Notes under the pieces: model-generated
Seen by the model: only the letters and a program-made list of their open reading frames with translations
What the model was told of the DNA's origin: nothing
The model's database searches: none
Program-made: the position numbers and the translations under genes
Shown: positions 10,293 to 20,255 of the stretch, piece by piece
Layout of the letters: each line of letters starts with the position of its first letter
Position numbering within the stretch: the stretch's first letter is position 1
Assembly (NCBI GenBank): GCA_019448385.1
Contig: JAGTXO010000062.1
Span: 124,001 to 188,000, forward strand
Reading direction: 5' to 3'
From: Diacronema lutheri
Taxonomy: Eukaryota > Haptophyta > Pavlovophyceae > Pavlovales > Pavlovaceae
DNA length: 64,000 bases

Positions 10293-13200
10293 CCCCTCTC
10301 GGCCTCACTGTACCGCCGCCGCGCGCCCTCCCGCGCCGCGCCGCGCACGCCGCGCGCTCACGCAGCGACGAGCGTGACCACAATGGCGCAGATTGTCATC
10401 GTTGCAAACATAGTCAGTCGCCATTCGCCCGTTACAGCGAGCATGCAGCTGGTCGCAAAAGTGAGCGAGCAGACAATCCCCACGATGGCGGTCGATGCGA
10501 GGGAGTCGAGGGTCGCCATCTGCTTCCATGACTCGGATGTCTGGAAGACGGGCGACGTGAAGTTGAGCTGCGCGTTCGCGCTGAGCGCGACGGCCTCCCA
10601 GTGGTCGTAATGCTCGTGCAGCACCTGCGAGCGGGGTTTTAAGGGGGGGGGGGGGACCAAGGGCCATAGGGGGAGGTCAGTGCAAAGGGGCGCGAAACCC
10701 CCGCGCAGAGGCCGCTACGCGCGCTGGCGAGCCGCGCGGCACCGCGCTCGCACAGCAGCAACAGCGCGCTGCTGGGGCAGGGGGCAGGGGGGGGGGGGAG
10801 GGGTGGAGGACAAGAAGAGAAAGGGAGGAGAAAAGAGGGGGAAGAGGGGAAGAGAAAAGGGGAAGGGGACTGACTGCCCAGAAAGGCCAAAGCCCAAAAG
10901 CGGCGGGAAGCAAAGCGATTGGACAGCGCGCCCTCACCGCCCCATGCTGAGACTTGAGCAAACTCGACACGACTGCAACGTCAAGCCACACCACGCTTGT
11001 GCCGCCCTCGGCGAGCCCAACCTGCGCGCCCATGCGGCCCGGACGGACGGACGGACGGACGGACGGACGGACGGACGGGCGGAGAGATGGAGGGAGGGCG
11101 GACGGACGGACGGGCGCCGAAAGCGACGGCGCGACGGCGCGGCGTGAGCGCGCGCGAACGACCGAGCGCAACGGCGCATGCCGCGCACGCCCGTCCGCGC
11201 GCACGCCCAGCCGCGCGCACGCCCGTCCGCGCGCACGCCCAGCCGCGCGCACGCCCAGCCTGTCGTCAGCCCGTGCCCTCGCGCGCGCGCTTCGCCGGCC
11301 GCCTTTCCAACTACCTTGCCCAGCCACGCCGGACGGTTTCGGCTGGGCGCGTGCCGCGCACGCCCAGCCGCGCGCGCGCGCATCGGCGCGCGCGACGGCG
11401 GCGGGCGCGCGCGCGCCGTCGCGCGCGCGCGCGCCTTATGCGCCCAGCCGAAACCGTCCGGCGTGGCGAGGTAGTCGGAAAGGCGGTCGGCGAAGCGCGC
11501 GCGCGTGGGCACGGGCCACGTCAGGTTTCGCTCACGGCGGTACTCGCGGAAGCCGATCATGGGGCACTCCGCCTGCGACGGTGCGGCGGTCCAAGCGTCG
11601 GCGGCGTGCCCGCCCTCGTCGGGGGCGGGCGCGCTCAACGACTCGCAAAAGGCGCAGATCGCCTCCTGGTCGGCCCACGCGTCGAAGGCCGGGTTGAAAA
11701 GGACGCGTCCGTGGTCGTCCGGGTCCGCGCTGTTCACGTGCGACCGGTCGATGCCTGCAGCGCCGGATTTTTTAAAACCATTGTCGCGCGGGCGCGCGCG
11801 GGCGAGCGCGCGGTGAGGGGCACGAGCGGCCGGGCCGAGGGGGGGAGGGGGGAGGTGCGAGCGGGTCGACTGGGTTGCGCGTGGGGAGTGAGGCGCACCG
11901 ACGATGCCCCACAAGAAGTGGATCTTGACCGCGCCGCCGTCGAGAGTGGGCGGGAAATTCTCTGCGCGGCAAAGAAGAATTCGAATTGTGGAATTGTGGG
12001 GTTGTGGGAAGTTTGGGTCGGGGTTTGGGGTAAGGTACAAGTTGGGATTCATTGTGGGGTTGGGATCGGGGCTGGCGCTCGCTGCGCGCGAGGCGAGCGC
12101 AGTGCGCGTGCTGCACGCGTTGTGCCCGCCCACACCGCCCGGACAGCCGACGCCCACACCGCCCGGACAGCCGACGCCCACACCGCCCGGACAGCCGACG
12201 CCCATAACGCCCGGACAGCCGACGCCCACACCGCCCGGACAGCCGACGCCCACACCGCCCGGACAGCCGACGCCCACACCGCCCAGACAGCCGACGCCCA
12301 CAACGCCCGGACAGCCGACGCCCACAACGCCCGGACAGCCGACGCCCACAACGCCCGGACAGCCGACGCCCACAACGCCCGGACAGCCGACGCCCACACC
12401 GCCCGGACAGCCGACGCCCACACCGCCCGGACAGCCGACGCCCACAACGCCCGGACAGCCGACGCCCACAACGCCCGGACAGCCGACGCCCACACCGCCC
12501 GGACAGCCGACGCCCACACCGCCCGGACAGCCGACGCCCACACCGCCCAGACAGCCGACGCCCACAACGCCCGGACAGCCGACGCCCACAACGCCCGGAC
12601 AGCCGACGCCCACACCGCCCGGACAGCCGACGCCCACACCGCCCGGACAGCCGACGCCCACACCGCCCGGACAGCCGACGCCCACACCGCCCGGACAGCC
12701 GACGCCCACACCGCCCGGACAGCCGACGCCCACACCGCCCGGACAGCCGACGCCCACACCGCCCAGACAGCCGACGCCCACAACGCCCGGACAGCCGACG
12801 CCCACAACGCCCGGACAGCCGACGCCCACAACGCCCGGACAGCCGACGCCCACAACGCCCGGACAGCCGACGCCCACACCGCCCGGACAGCCGACGCCCA
12901 CACCGCCCGGACAGCCGACGCCCACAACGCCCGGACAGCCGACGCCCACAACGCCCGGACAGCCGACGCCCACACCGCCCGGACAGCCGACGCCCACACC
13001 GCCCGGACAGCCGACGCCCACACCGCCCGGACAGCCGACGCCCACAACGCCCGGACAGCCGACGCCCACACCGCCCGGACAGCCGACGCCCACACCGCCC
13101 GGACAGCCGACGCCCACACCGCCCGGACAGCCGACGCCCACACCGCCCGGACAGCCGACGCCCACACCGCCCGGACAGCCGACGCCCACAACGCCCGGAC

Positions 13201-15099
13201 AGCCGACGCCCACAACGCCCGGACAGCCGACGCCCACACCGCCCGGACAGCCGACGCGCACCTCGCCCGGACAGCCGACGCCCACACCGCCCGGACAGCC
13301 GACGCCCACAACGCCCGGACAGCCGACGCCCACACCGCCCGGACAGCCGACGCCCACACCGCCCGGACAGCCGACGCCCACACCGCCCGGACAGCCGACG
13401 CGCACACCGCCCGGACAGCCGACGCCCACACCGCCCGGACAGCCGACGCCCACAACGCCCGGACAGCCGACGCCCACACCGCCCGGACAGCCGACGCCCA
13501 CACCGCCCGGACAGCCGACGCGCACAACGCCCGGACAGCCGACGCCCACAACGCCCGGACAGCCGACGCCCACAACGCCCGGACAGCCGACGCCCACACC
13601 GCCCGGACAGCCGACGCCCACAACGCCCGGACAGCCGACGCCCACACCGCCCGGACAGCCGACGCCCACACCGCCCGGACAGCCGACGCGCACAACGCCC
13701 GGACAGCCGACGCCCACACCGCCCGGACAGCCGACGCCCACAACGCCCAGACAGCCGACGCCCACACCGCCCGGACAGCCGACGCCCACAACGCCCAGAC
13801 AGCCGACGCCCACAACGCCCGGACAGCCGACGCCCACAACGCCCGGACAGCCGACGCCCACACCGCCCGGACAGCCGACGCCCACACCGCCCGGACAGCC
13901 GACGCCCACACCGCCCGGACAGCCGACGCCCACACCGCCCGGACAGCCGACGCCCACAACGCCCGGACAGCCGACGCCCACACCGCCCGGACAGCCGACG
14001 CCCACAACGCCCGGACAGCCGACGCCCACACCGCCCGGACAGCCGACGCCCACACCGCCCGGACAGCCGACGCCCACACCGTTCCGGTGTGCATCACACG
14101 CCGCGCAGCCCATGCGCCGCGGCGCGGGCGAGCGCACGCGCGCACCGGTCCACGCGCGGAACGTTTCGATGTTCGACTTCGCCGGCAGCATCATGCTCGC
14201 CTTGTCCTCGAGGCGGAAGCGCGAGCCGACGACCGCCGAGCTGAAGACGATGAGCGCGAAGACGCCCAGGAGCGCGCGCCGGTGTCTGTCGGCGAAGGGC
14301 ACGTAGGTCTGCGGGAAGAAGCGGTCGAGGAAGCGCTGGGGCGCGCCCATATTGTACATGGCCAAATCCTCCGCTGACGAGAACCGTTTCGACAGCGTCG
14401 GCGCGAGCGATGGCGGCCGCGAGAGCGGAGACGGCGCCGCGCCGCCTGAGCGCATGCGGCACGCCGGCGCGCGCGTGGGCGTGCCGTACCCGCCTACGGC
14501 CGCCGTCGGCGGCGCCAGCGTTGGTGCGGGCGCGGGCGCGGGCGCACCGGCGGCGGCGGCGCGCGCCGCGGCGCGCGCCGTGCCCGCGACGAGCGGGGGG
14601 CCGTCCGTGCGCGTCGTCGCGACGAGCGGGGGGCCGTCCGTGCGCGTCGTCGCGACGGCGTCGTCGACGGCGCCCGTCAGCACGGCGAGCTCGTCGGCCG
14701 TGAAGACTTCGACGATTCGCCGGGGCTCGGCTGTCGCGCCGACGCCCTCGCCGCCCGCGCCCGCCCGGCGCGCGCCGTTGGCGGGCGCGCGCTCGCGCGC
14801 CGACGCGGCGGCGCCGCCACCGGACGCCGCGTCCGGTGCAAACGTAACGGACGGAGGCCTTGATAGGCGGAGCGACGCGGTGCGCGACATGCCGCACGCG
14901 CCGGCCGCGCCGAGCGCCGTCGCGGCGCCGGCCGCGCCGTCCAGGTTGGACTCGACGGAGATGTCCTTGTGCATGCGCGGCGCGCGCTTGCGCAGCAGCC
15001 AGTCGCGGCGGCGCACATTTTCCTCGTACCTATTCAAAGGGAGCGGGGAGGGAGGTTGCTGGGTGGGTTGCGTGTGTGTGTGTGCGCGCGCGCGCGCGC

Positions 15100-15130
<31 letters not shown>

Positions 15131-15814
15131 TGTGTGCGTGTCCTCCAAAGCCGCAGGGCATGGCGAGGGGCCCTCCAAAGCCGCAGGGCATGGCGAGGGG
15201 CCCTCCAAAGCCGCAGGGCATGGCGAGGGGCCCTCCAAAGCCGCAGGGCATGGCGAGGGGCCCTCCAAAGCCGCAGGGCATGGCGCGGGGCGGTTCTCTG
15301 CGGCGCGGGCGCTGTGAGGGCGCTGCGTGGCGCGGCGCTTCGCCGCACATCGCAAGGCTCGCAAGGAAGAAGGTGCAGACGAGGATGTAGTTGGACGCTA
15401 CCACAATCGCCGCGAAGAAGCCAAAGAGGCGAATTGTCGGGATCATCGACAAAGTCGCCGTCATAAAGGCCGAGATCGTCGTCGCCGACGTGATCGCCAT
15501 CGCGGGCGCGGCGTGGCGCAGCACAAAACCCGCGCGCTCCGCGGCGGTTGCGAAACGGCCGAGGCCGCCATCGCGCGGCGCGAAGCGGGAACGCCTCCAA
15601 TTGTCGGTTACGATGAAGATGTCGTCGGCCGCGACGCCGAGCACAACGAACATGGCCATCACCGTGAGCCCGTTCACGTCACACCCGAAGACGGTCCTGT
15701 AGACGAAGTAGGACGTGGGGAAGGCGAGGACGATCGTTGCGACGGCGAGGGTCGACAGGATCACGGAGCGCGTGTGCAGCACGAAATAACTGCGCGGTGG
15801 ATGGCGGGGCACCA

Positions 15815-15845
<31 letters not shown>

Positions 15846-16383
15846 CGGGGGCAGGGCAGGGCAGGGCAGGGTTAGAAAGGAGTTTGCGGGATGGGGTTTG
15901 GGGGCGGGATCGCGGGGCAGGGCAGGGCAGGAAGGGGGGAAGGGGGGGGGGGGGTGGCAGGAGAAGAAAGGGGGTTGCGCGCGTGTTTGCATCCCGCCGC
16001 GCGCGGCGTGCAGCGGCTCGCGATGTGTCGACGGCGACCGCGCGGCCGGGGGCGAGGCGGCGGCGCTCAACGCGCGAGCAGCGGCGGGAGGCGGGGTGGT
16101 GGTGCGTGGCGCCGGGCGGGGTGGCGGCAGGCGGCGGGAGGCGGGGTGGTGGTGCGTGGCGCCGGGCGGGGTGGCGGCAGGCGGCGTCGGGTGAAATACC
16201 GGCGGCAGGCGGCAAGCGGCGCACTGGCGGGTGTGTGGCGACGATTAAAAAACCCACCGCATGCCTCGCCACCCCGCCCAGCCCTGCCCAGGCTGCCCGC
16301 CTCACAGGGCACTCCAACCTTCCATAGCCCCATTGTGCGCGCACGAGAAGAGCAGCCCCCCATCCCCCCATCCCCCCATCCCT

Positions 16384-16429
<46 letters not shown>

Positions 16430-17327
16430 CCCATCCGCCATTGTGCGCGCACGAGAAGAGCAGCGCAAAGGAGCCCGTCGTCATCATCGCGTCGCGGTAG
16501 ATGTACACGTTGAGCTCGTATCGCCACATCTCGTCGCCGGTGAAGACGATCTGCACGGGCTCCGAGCTGTTGTGCGCGAGAGGCCGGAGCACGTCGCGTG
16601 TGATCTTCTCGAGGAAGGCGAGGACACGCGCCGCCTGCTCCTGCTTTCGCTCCTGCAAGTTGGAGTAGCCCGCGAGGGGGCCGGCGAGGAGGAAGAGGGT
16701 GCGCGCGTAGGTGCAGTGGTGCGGCGGGTGGCGGCACGCGTCGTCCTTGGCGAGCAGCTGCAGCAGCCACTCGGTGCCGTCATCGACCGCGCCAAAGATC
16801 GCGCCGGCTGGGTCGTCCGTGAGGTTGCCCAGCCGGTCGAGGACGGTAATTTCCGCGTCGCCTCCGAGCGAGCGCTTCGAGGCGTAGGCCTCGTTGACGA
16901 TGGATGCGGGCGGCTGGCACACGGGTGGGTCGACGCCTGCCGTGCGCATGCACAGCTCCTCGTAGCCCGGGTAGTTCAAGATTGCGTCCTCCATGCCCTT
17001 GATGCGCTGCAGCACGGGCGCGCTCAGCAGATTGCCGCCGGCGCGGTGCCGGAAGATGACGACAAAGGTCTCGACGACGTACTGCTGCTGCGTCTGCACC
17101 TCGTTCGACTGCGTTGCCACGCCCTGCTGCGCCTGCATCCGCCCCATCTCGCGCGCGGCGAGCACCGAGCCGGTCGGCGAGAACTCGGGCAGCAGCATCA
17201 CGAACGGCGCAATCGCGAGCGAGATGGACATGAGGCCGCCGGCGAGGAGGAGCACGCCAAGCATCCACAACCAGTAGCGCGCACCGATCGCCTGGCCCCA
17301 CCGGTCGAACCGCTCATCCCACGACAT
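8805..17327 (-). CDS. Dispatched/Patched-like RND-superfamily membrane protein (sterol-sensing domain)
   Basis: Ten exons join to 1,252 residues: 17327-16453, 15789-15349, 15029-14146, 11961-11899, 11754-11444, 11021-10938, 10624-10362, 10117-9976, 9683-9589, 9405-8805. The start MSWDERFDRWGQAIG is followed by TM1, a large extracytoplasmic loop and a sterol-sensing-type bundle (VILSTLAVATIVLAFPTSYF, DVNGLTVMAMFVVLGVAADD). A long Ala/Pro-rich cytoplasmic insert and a second loop (VKIHFLWGI then GIDRSHVNSADPDDHGRVLF) follow. The second bundle has NLAIVSGLAVDYTLHIAHLY and FLSILFSFIYALGLFVPLLL. RND proteins of this kind export or move lipids using ion gradients. The exon 5/6 junction appears to use a GC donor (11443-11442). 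The start lies 175 nt from the divergent GH5 gene. Exon ends were set by frame and family continuity; the middle exons are the least certain. Confidence 0.88.
11270..11520. repeat. Inverted copy of an exon end inside its own intron
   Basis: The last ~75 nt of exon 5 of the Dispatched-like gene (minus, 11515-11441; cgacggtttcggctgggcg region) recurs in inverted orientation at about 11275-11350 within the following intron. There are a few substitutions and a short insertion. The arms are separated by about 90 nt of alternating C/G. Transcribed RNA would form a long hairpin covering the splice donor. Confidence 0.85.
12128..14082. repeat. 24-nt satellite, about 82 units, in an intron of the Dispatched-like gene
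   Basis: The plus-strand unit is cacaccgcccggacagccga plus cgcc. Units differ mainly at one A/C position (cacaCcgcc versus cacaAcgcc), with rare ggacag to agacag and cgcccaca to cgcgcaca changes. The order of variants recurs in blocks, pointing to segmental duplication. Since 24 is a multiple of three and no frame has a stop, all six frames are open and give false proteins of 700-1,400 residues. The tract lies between exon 3 (ends 14146) and exon 4 (starts 11961). Confidence 0.97.
15067..15290. repeat. GT/GC microsatellite and 30-nt minisatellite in an intron
   Basis: The intron between exons 2 and 3 of the Dispatched-like gene holds alternating (GT)n-(GC)n-(GT)n at about 15071-15140. Five 30-nt units (ctccaaagccgcagggcatg then gcgaggggcc) follow at about 15142-15290. 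The alternating purine-pyrimidine run could adopt Z-DNA. Confidence 0.92.
15815..16463. repeat. Intron 1 repeats of the Dispatched-like gene, including a donor-site copy
   Basis: A poly-G run (about 15818-15845) lies near the acceptor. A roughly 50-nt unit rich in ggcggggtggtggtgcgtgg occurs twice at about 16080-16186. The exon-end-plus-donor sequence (attgtgcgcgcacgagaaga on plus) occurs at 16439-16463, the used donor, and again at 16331-16355 inside the intron. A poly-C run separates the two. Confidence 0.88.
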
Positions 17328-17502
17328 CGTCCGCCCGTGGCGCCGTCCGCCGGGCGCGCTCGCTCCCGGCCGCGCGACGACGAGCTCCCCACCTCCCACT
17401 CGACCCCCAAGGGAATTGAAGCCGCCACTGTGGGCCCGGCCGCGCCCATTTGCCGCCGCTTTCGGTGTGGGGTTGGCAGGCGCGCACTCGCGGACGCGCG
17501 CG
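17328..17502. promoter_or_regulatory. 175-nt divergent promoter region
   Basis: This lies between the ATGs of the Dispatched-like gene (17327, minus) and the GH5 gene (17503, plus). Both genes may act on sterol-related lipids: a sterol-sensing-domain protein and a steryl-glucosidase-like enzyme. No TATA box is seen. Confidence 0.4.
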
Positions 17503-19707
17503 ATGCACGGCAAGATCGCGACGCTGCTGAACGGCAGAGCGGCGGCGGAGCACGCGCGGCTGCACGTGAGCACGCGCGGCTCCGACTTTGTCGACAGCGC
17601 CGGCCGCGTCCTCTCCCTCCGTGGCGTCAACCTCGGCGGCTCGAGCAAGATGCCCGCCGGCGCGACGGGCCCGACGCACGTGCGCGATGGCTTCTTCGAG
17701 TCGATGCGCTCCGTCTCGTTCGTCGGCCGCCCGTTCCCGCTCGTCGAGGCGAACGAGCACTTCAACCGGATGCGCGCGTGGGGCTTCAACCTCATCCGCC
17801 TCATCATCACCTGGGAGGCCGTCGAGCACGCGGGGCCGGGTGAGTACGACGAGGCGTACCTCGAGTACCTCGCCGCGCTCATCGAGCGCGCGCGTGCGTA
17901 CGGCCTCGCCGTGTACATCGACCCGCACCAGGACGTGTGGTCGCGCTTCTCGGGCGGCGACGGCGCGCCCGGCTGGACTTTTGAAAAGGTCGGCCTCGAC
18001 GTGCGCAGCTTCGAGCCGACCGGAGCGGCGCTCGTGCACGAAACGTTTGGCGGGGCCGGCGCGAGCGACGCCGACAAGGCCAAGTTCCCGCGCATGTGCT
18101 GGCCGACCAACCTGCACAAGCTGGCGTGCGCGACGATGTTCACGCTCTTCTGGGCCGGCGACGCCTACGCGCCGCGCACGACCGTCGACGGCGTGCCCGT
18201 GCAGGCATACTTGCAGGACCACTACACGCGCGCCATGTGCAAGGTCGCCGCCGCACTGCGCCACCTTCCCAACGTGCTCGGCTTTGGCACGATGAACGAG
18301 CCGCTGCCCGGGTACATCGGGATCAAGGCGCTCGACAAGCTCTCCGGACCGCTCAAGAACGGGCTGATGCCCACGCCCTTCGAAGGCATGGCGCTCGGCG
18401 GCGGCTTCCCGACGCGCGTCGGCCGTTACACGCTCGACTCGCTCCGCTGCCTCGCCGCCGGCCTGCCCGTCTCGACAGAGGTGCTCAACAAGGGGCGTGT
18501 CTCTGCGTGGCTGCCCGGTCGCGCGTGCCCGTGGCGCGCGCACGGCGTGTGGGACATCGACGCGCGCACGGGCGAGCCGACGCTCATGCGCGCCGACTAC
18601 TTTGCGCCGCGCCCCGGCTGCGACTTTGGGCACGACTTTTACGTGCCCTTCACCAAGCAGTTCGCCGCAGCGGTGCGCTCGGCGGGCCACGACGACTGGC
18701 TGATCTTCGTCGAGATGCCGCCCGCCGACCTCGGCCTCTGCCCGTTCCCCGTGCTCGATGTCGCGCACCTCGGCGGCGGGATTGTGCACGCGCCGCACTG
18801 GTACGACCAGCTGACGCTCTTTCTCGGAAAGTTCGTGCGCTGGGTGTCGATCGACGTGCAGAAGGGCTCGCCCCACTTTGGGACGGGCTCGGTCTCGCGT
18901 CTGCGCGCGCGCCAGCTGCACGAGCTCCTGCAGCAGGCCGGCACGCACGTTGGCGGGGCACCCACGCTGATTGGCGAAGTCGGCATCCCCTTTGACATGC
19001 ACGACCGCGAGGCGTATGCCGAGGGCAAGCGCGCGACGCTCGCGAACTGTGAGGCGGCGTTGCGCGCGACGGTCGACGCGCTCGAGGCCTCACACCTCTC
19101 GTACGCGCTCTGGTGCTACACCGCCGACCACACGGCGGAGTGGGGCGACGGGTGGAACCGTGAGGACCTCTCCCTCTTCTCGCGATCCGCCGCGCCGGAA
19201 GTGCCGCTCACGCTCGACCCGTTCGGCGTGTACCTTGGCGGGCGCGCGCTTGCCGCGTTCGTGCGGCCGTACGTGCAGGCGCTTGCTGGCACGCTCGTGG
19301 GCACTCCCACGTACGACTCAACGCGGCAGACATACTCGCTCACTTTCCGGCACGACGCGACGTGCGAGGCGCCGACGATCCTCTTCGTGCCCACCGCCGT
19401 GCAGTACCGGCGGGGCTTCGCGCTGCGCGTCTCGGACGGCGCGTACGAATGCGACGTGCAGCCGCCGGAGGCGGGCACGTTTGTCGTCGTGCGCTACCGC
19501 CACGACCCGGCGCACGCCGTGCACACGCTCCTCCTCACGCCGAGCGGCACGCCGCCTCCGCCCGCGCCGCGCGGGCGCGCGTCCGCGCTCATCGCAGGTG
19601 AGGCGCGCACGTCGTTCTTGTCAGCGCAGCGCCGCTCGCCACCCCTTCCGAGCCGGCGCTCTGCCGCGCCCGCGATGGTAGCGGTCAGCCGAATGCGCAC
19701 CACGTAA
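17503..19707 (+). CDS. GH5 steryl-beta-glucosidase / glucosylceramidase-like enzyme (EGH1/EGCrP2 type)
   Basis: One exon encodes 734 residues from ATG 17503; an upstream in-frame TTG is disregarded. The N-terminal half closely follows yeast EGH1 and Cryptococcus EGCrP2: LSLRGVNLGGSSKMP, SVSFVGRPFPLVEANEHFNR, NLIRLIITWEAVEHAGPG, VYIDPHQDVWSRFSGGDGAP. The acid/base Glu is in GFGTMNEPLPG and the nucleophile Glu in LIGEVGIPFDMHD. YALWCYTADHTAEWGDGWN matches the family core. A C-terminal beta-sandwich-like part (TPTYDSTRQTYSLTFRHD, VVVRYRHDP) follows. Enzymes of this subfamily hydrolyse glucose from steryl glucosides or glucosylceramide. A consensus donor (gcagGTGAGG) occurs near 19599, so a different spliced C-terminus is possible. 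The neighbouring divergent gene is sterol-sensing. Confidence 0.9.
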   Translation: MHGKIATLLNGRAAAEHARLHVSTRGSDFVDSAGRVLSLRGVNLGGSSKMPAGATGPTHVRDGFFESMRSVSFVGRPFPLVEANEHFNRMRAWGFNLIRLIITWEAVEHAGPGEYDEAYLEYLAALIERARAYGLAVYIDPHQDVWSRFSGGDGAPGWTFEKVGLDVRSFEPTGAALVHETFGGAGASDADKAKFPRMCWPTNLHKLACATMFTLFWAGDAYAPRTTVDGVPVQAYLQDHYTRAMCKVAAALRHLPNVLGFGTMNEPLPGYIGIKALDKLSGPLKNGLMPTPFEGMALGGGFPTRVGRYTLDSLRCLAAGLPVSTEVLNKGRVSAWLPGRACPWRAHGVWDIDARTGEPTLMRADYFAPRPGCDFGHDFYVPFTKQFAAAVRSAGHDDWLIFVEMPPADLGLCPFPVLDVAHLGGGIVHAPHWYDQLTLFLGKFVRWVSIDVQKGSPHFGTGSVSRLRARQLHELLQQAGTHVGGAPTLIGEVGIPFDMHDREAYAEGKRATLANCEAALRATVDALEASHLSYALWCYTADHTAEWGDGWNREDLSLFSRSAAPEVPLTLDPFGVYLGGRALAAFVRPYVQALAGTLVGTPTYDSTRQTYSLTFRHDATCEAPTILFVPTAVQYRRGFALRVSDGAYECDVQPPEAGTFVVVRYRHDPAHAVHTLLLTPSGTPPPPAPRGRASALIAGEARTSFLSAQRRSPPLPSRRSAAPAMVAVSRMRTT

Positions 19708-20255
19708 CCGCGACAGCAAGCCCGTCACCGTCACCGCGCCGGTGACGGTGACGGCCGCTCAAGGCAGACACGCTCGCGCGCGAAGTGTGCCGCAAGCCGA
19801 CGGGTGGGCGACGCGCGTCCGTCCGCCTGCGCCTCGCGCGATCGGCTCGCTGCCAGGCACCGGTCGATGCTGTCGTGCGCTGGCTGATTGTCTCTGCGCG
19901 CCGGCGCGCGCACCGCGCCGCGCATGCCTGGCGCGCGTGCGTGGGGAGCATGCGGAGGCGCGTCTCCTGCCCGTTGAGCGCGCCGGCTCGGTCGAGCTGC
20001 TCGAGCTCGCGCGCTCAAGCTCGGCGCGCGCTGAGGCGGTGTTGGCGCCAGGGGCTTCCGCCGGTGGGGCCGAGCCGCCGCCGCTCGTGGCTGCGCCCGC
20101 GGCCGAGGGCGAGGGCGAAGGCGTGGGCGACTTGCGTGGCGAGACGGCGATGGGCAGTGCGTCGACGCAGCAGCTGCTGCTGGCGCCGCACCGCAGCATG
20201 TCGCTCGGCGCGTGATGTCGCTCACTGTAGAATGAGTGCAGCAGTGCGGGTTGTC
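19708..20255. other. Region between GH5 and metallophosphoesterase genes
   Basis: No confident gene. A plus-strand frame ending at 20215 (ERAGSVELLELARSSSARAE near its middle) is open for about 157 codons. It could be an alternative 3' exon of the GH5 gene, but no acceptor restores the phase cleanly. Confidence 0.4.

Noticed and set aside
12128-14082. Possible CRISPR-like array
   Set aside because: Units are directly adjacent with no unique spacers, and the locus is a eukaryotic intron.
10997-14377. Plus-strand 1,126- and 800-residue frames (TADAHTAR and PTPPGQ repeats)
   Set aside because: Shadows of the satellite, which has no stop in any frame.
10934-15364. A 1,476-residue minus-strand open frame with VGVGCPG repeats
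   Set aside because: It is the 24-nt satellite read through together with real exons of the Dispatched-like gene in the same or other frames. The repeat lies in an intron bounded by exon sequence that joins in phase.
16302-18143. 613-residue minus frame starting upstream of the Dispatched-like ATG
   Set aside because: Its first part overlaps the GH5 gene in antisense and has no domain; only the part from 17327 is real, and its end is intron read-through with the donor copy.
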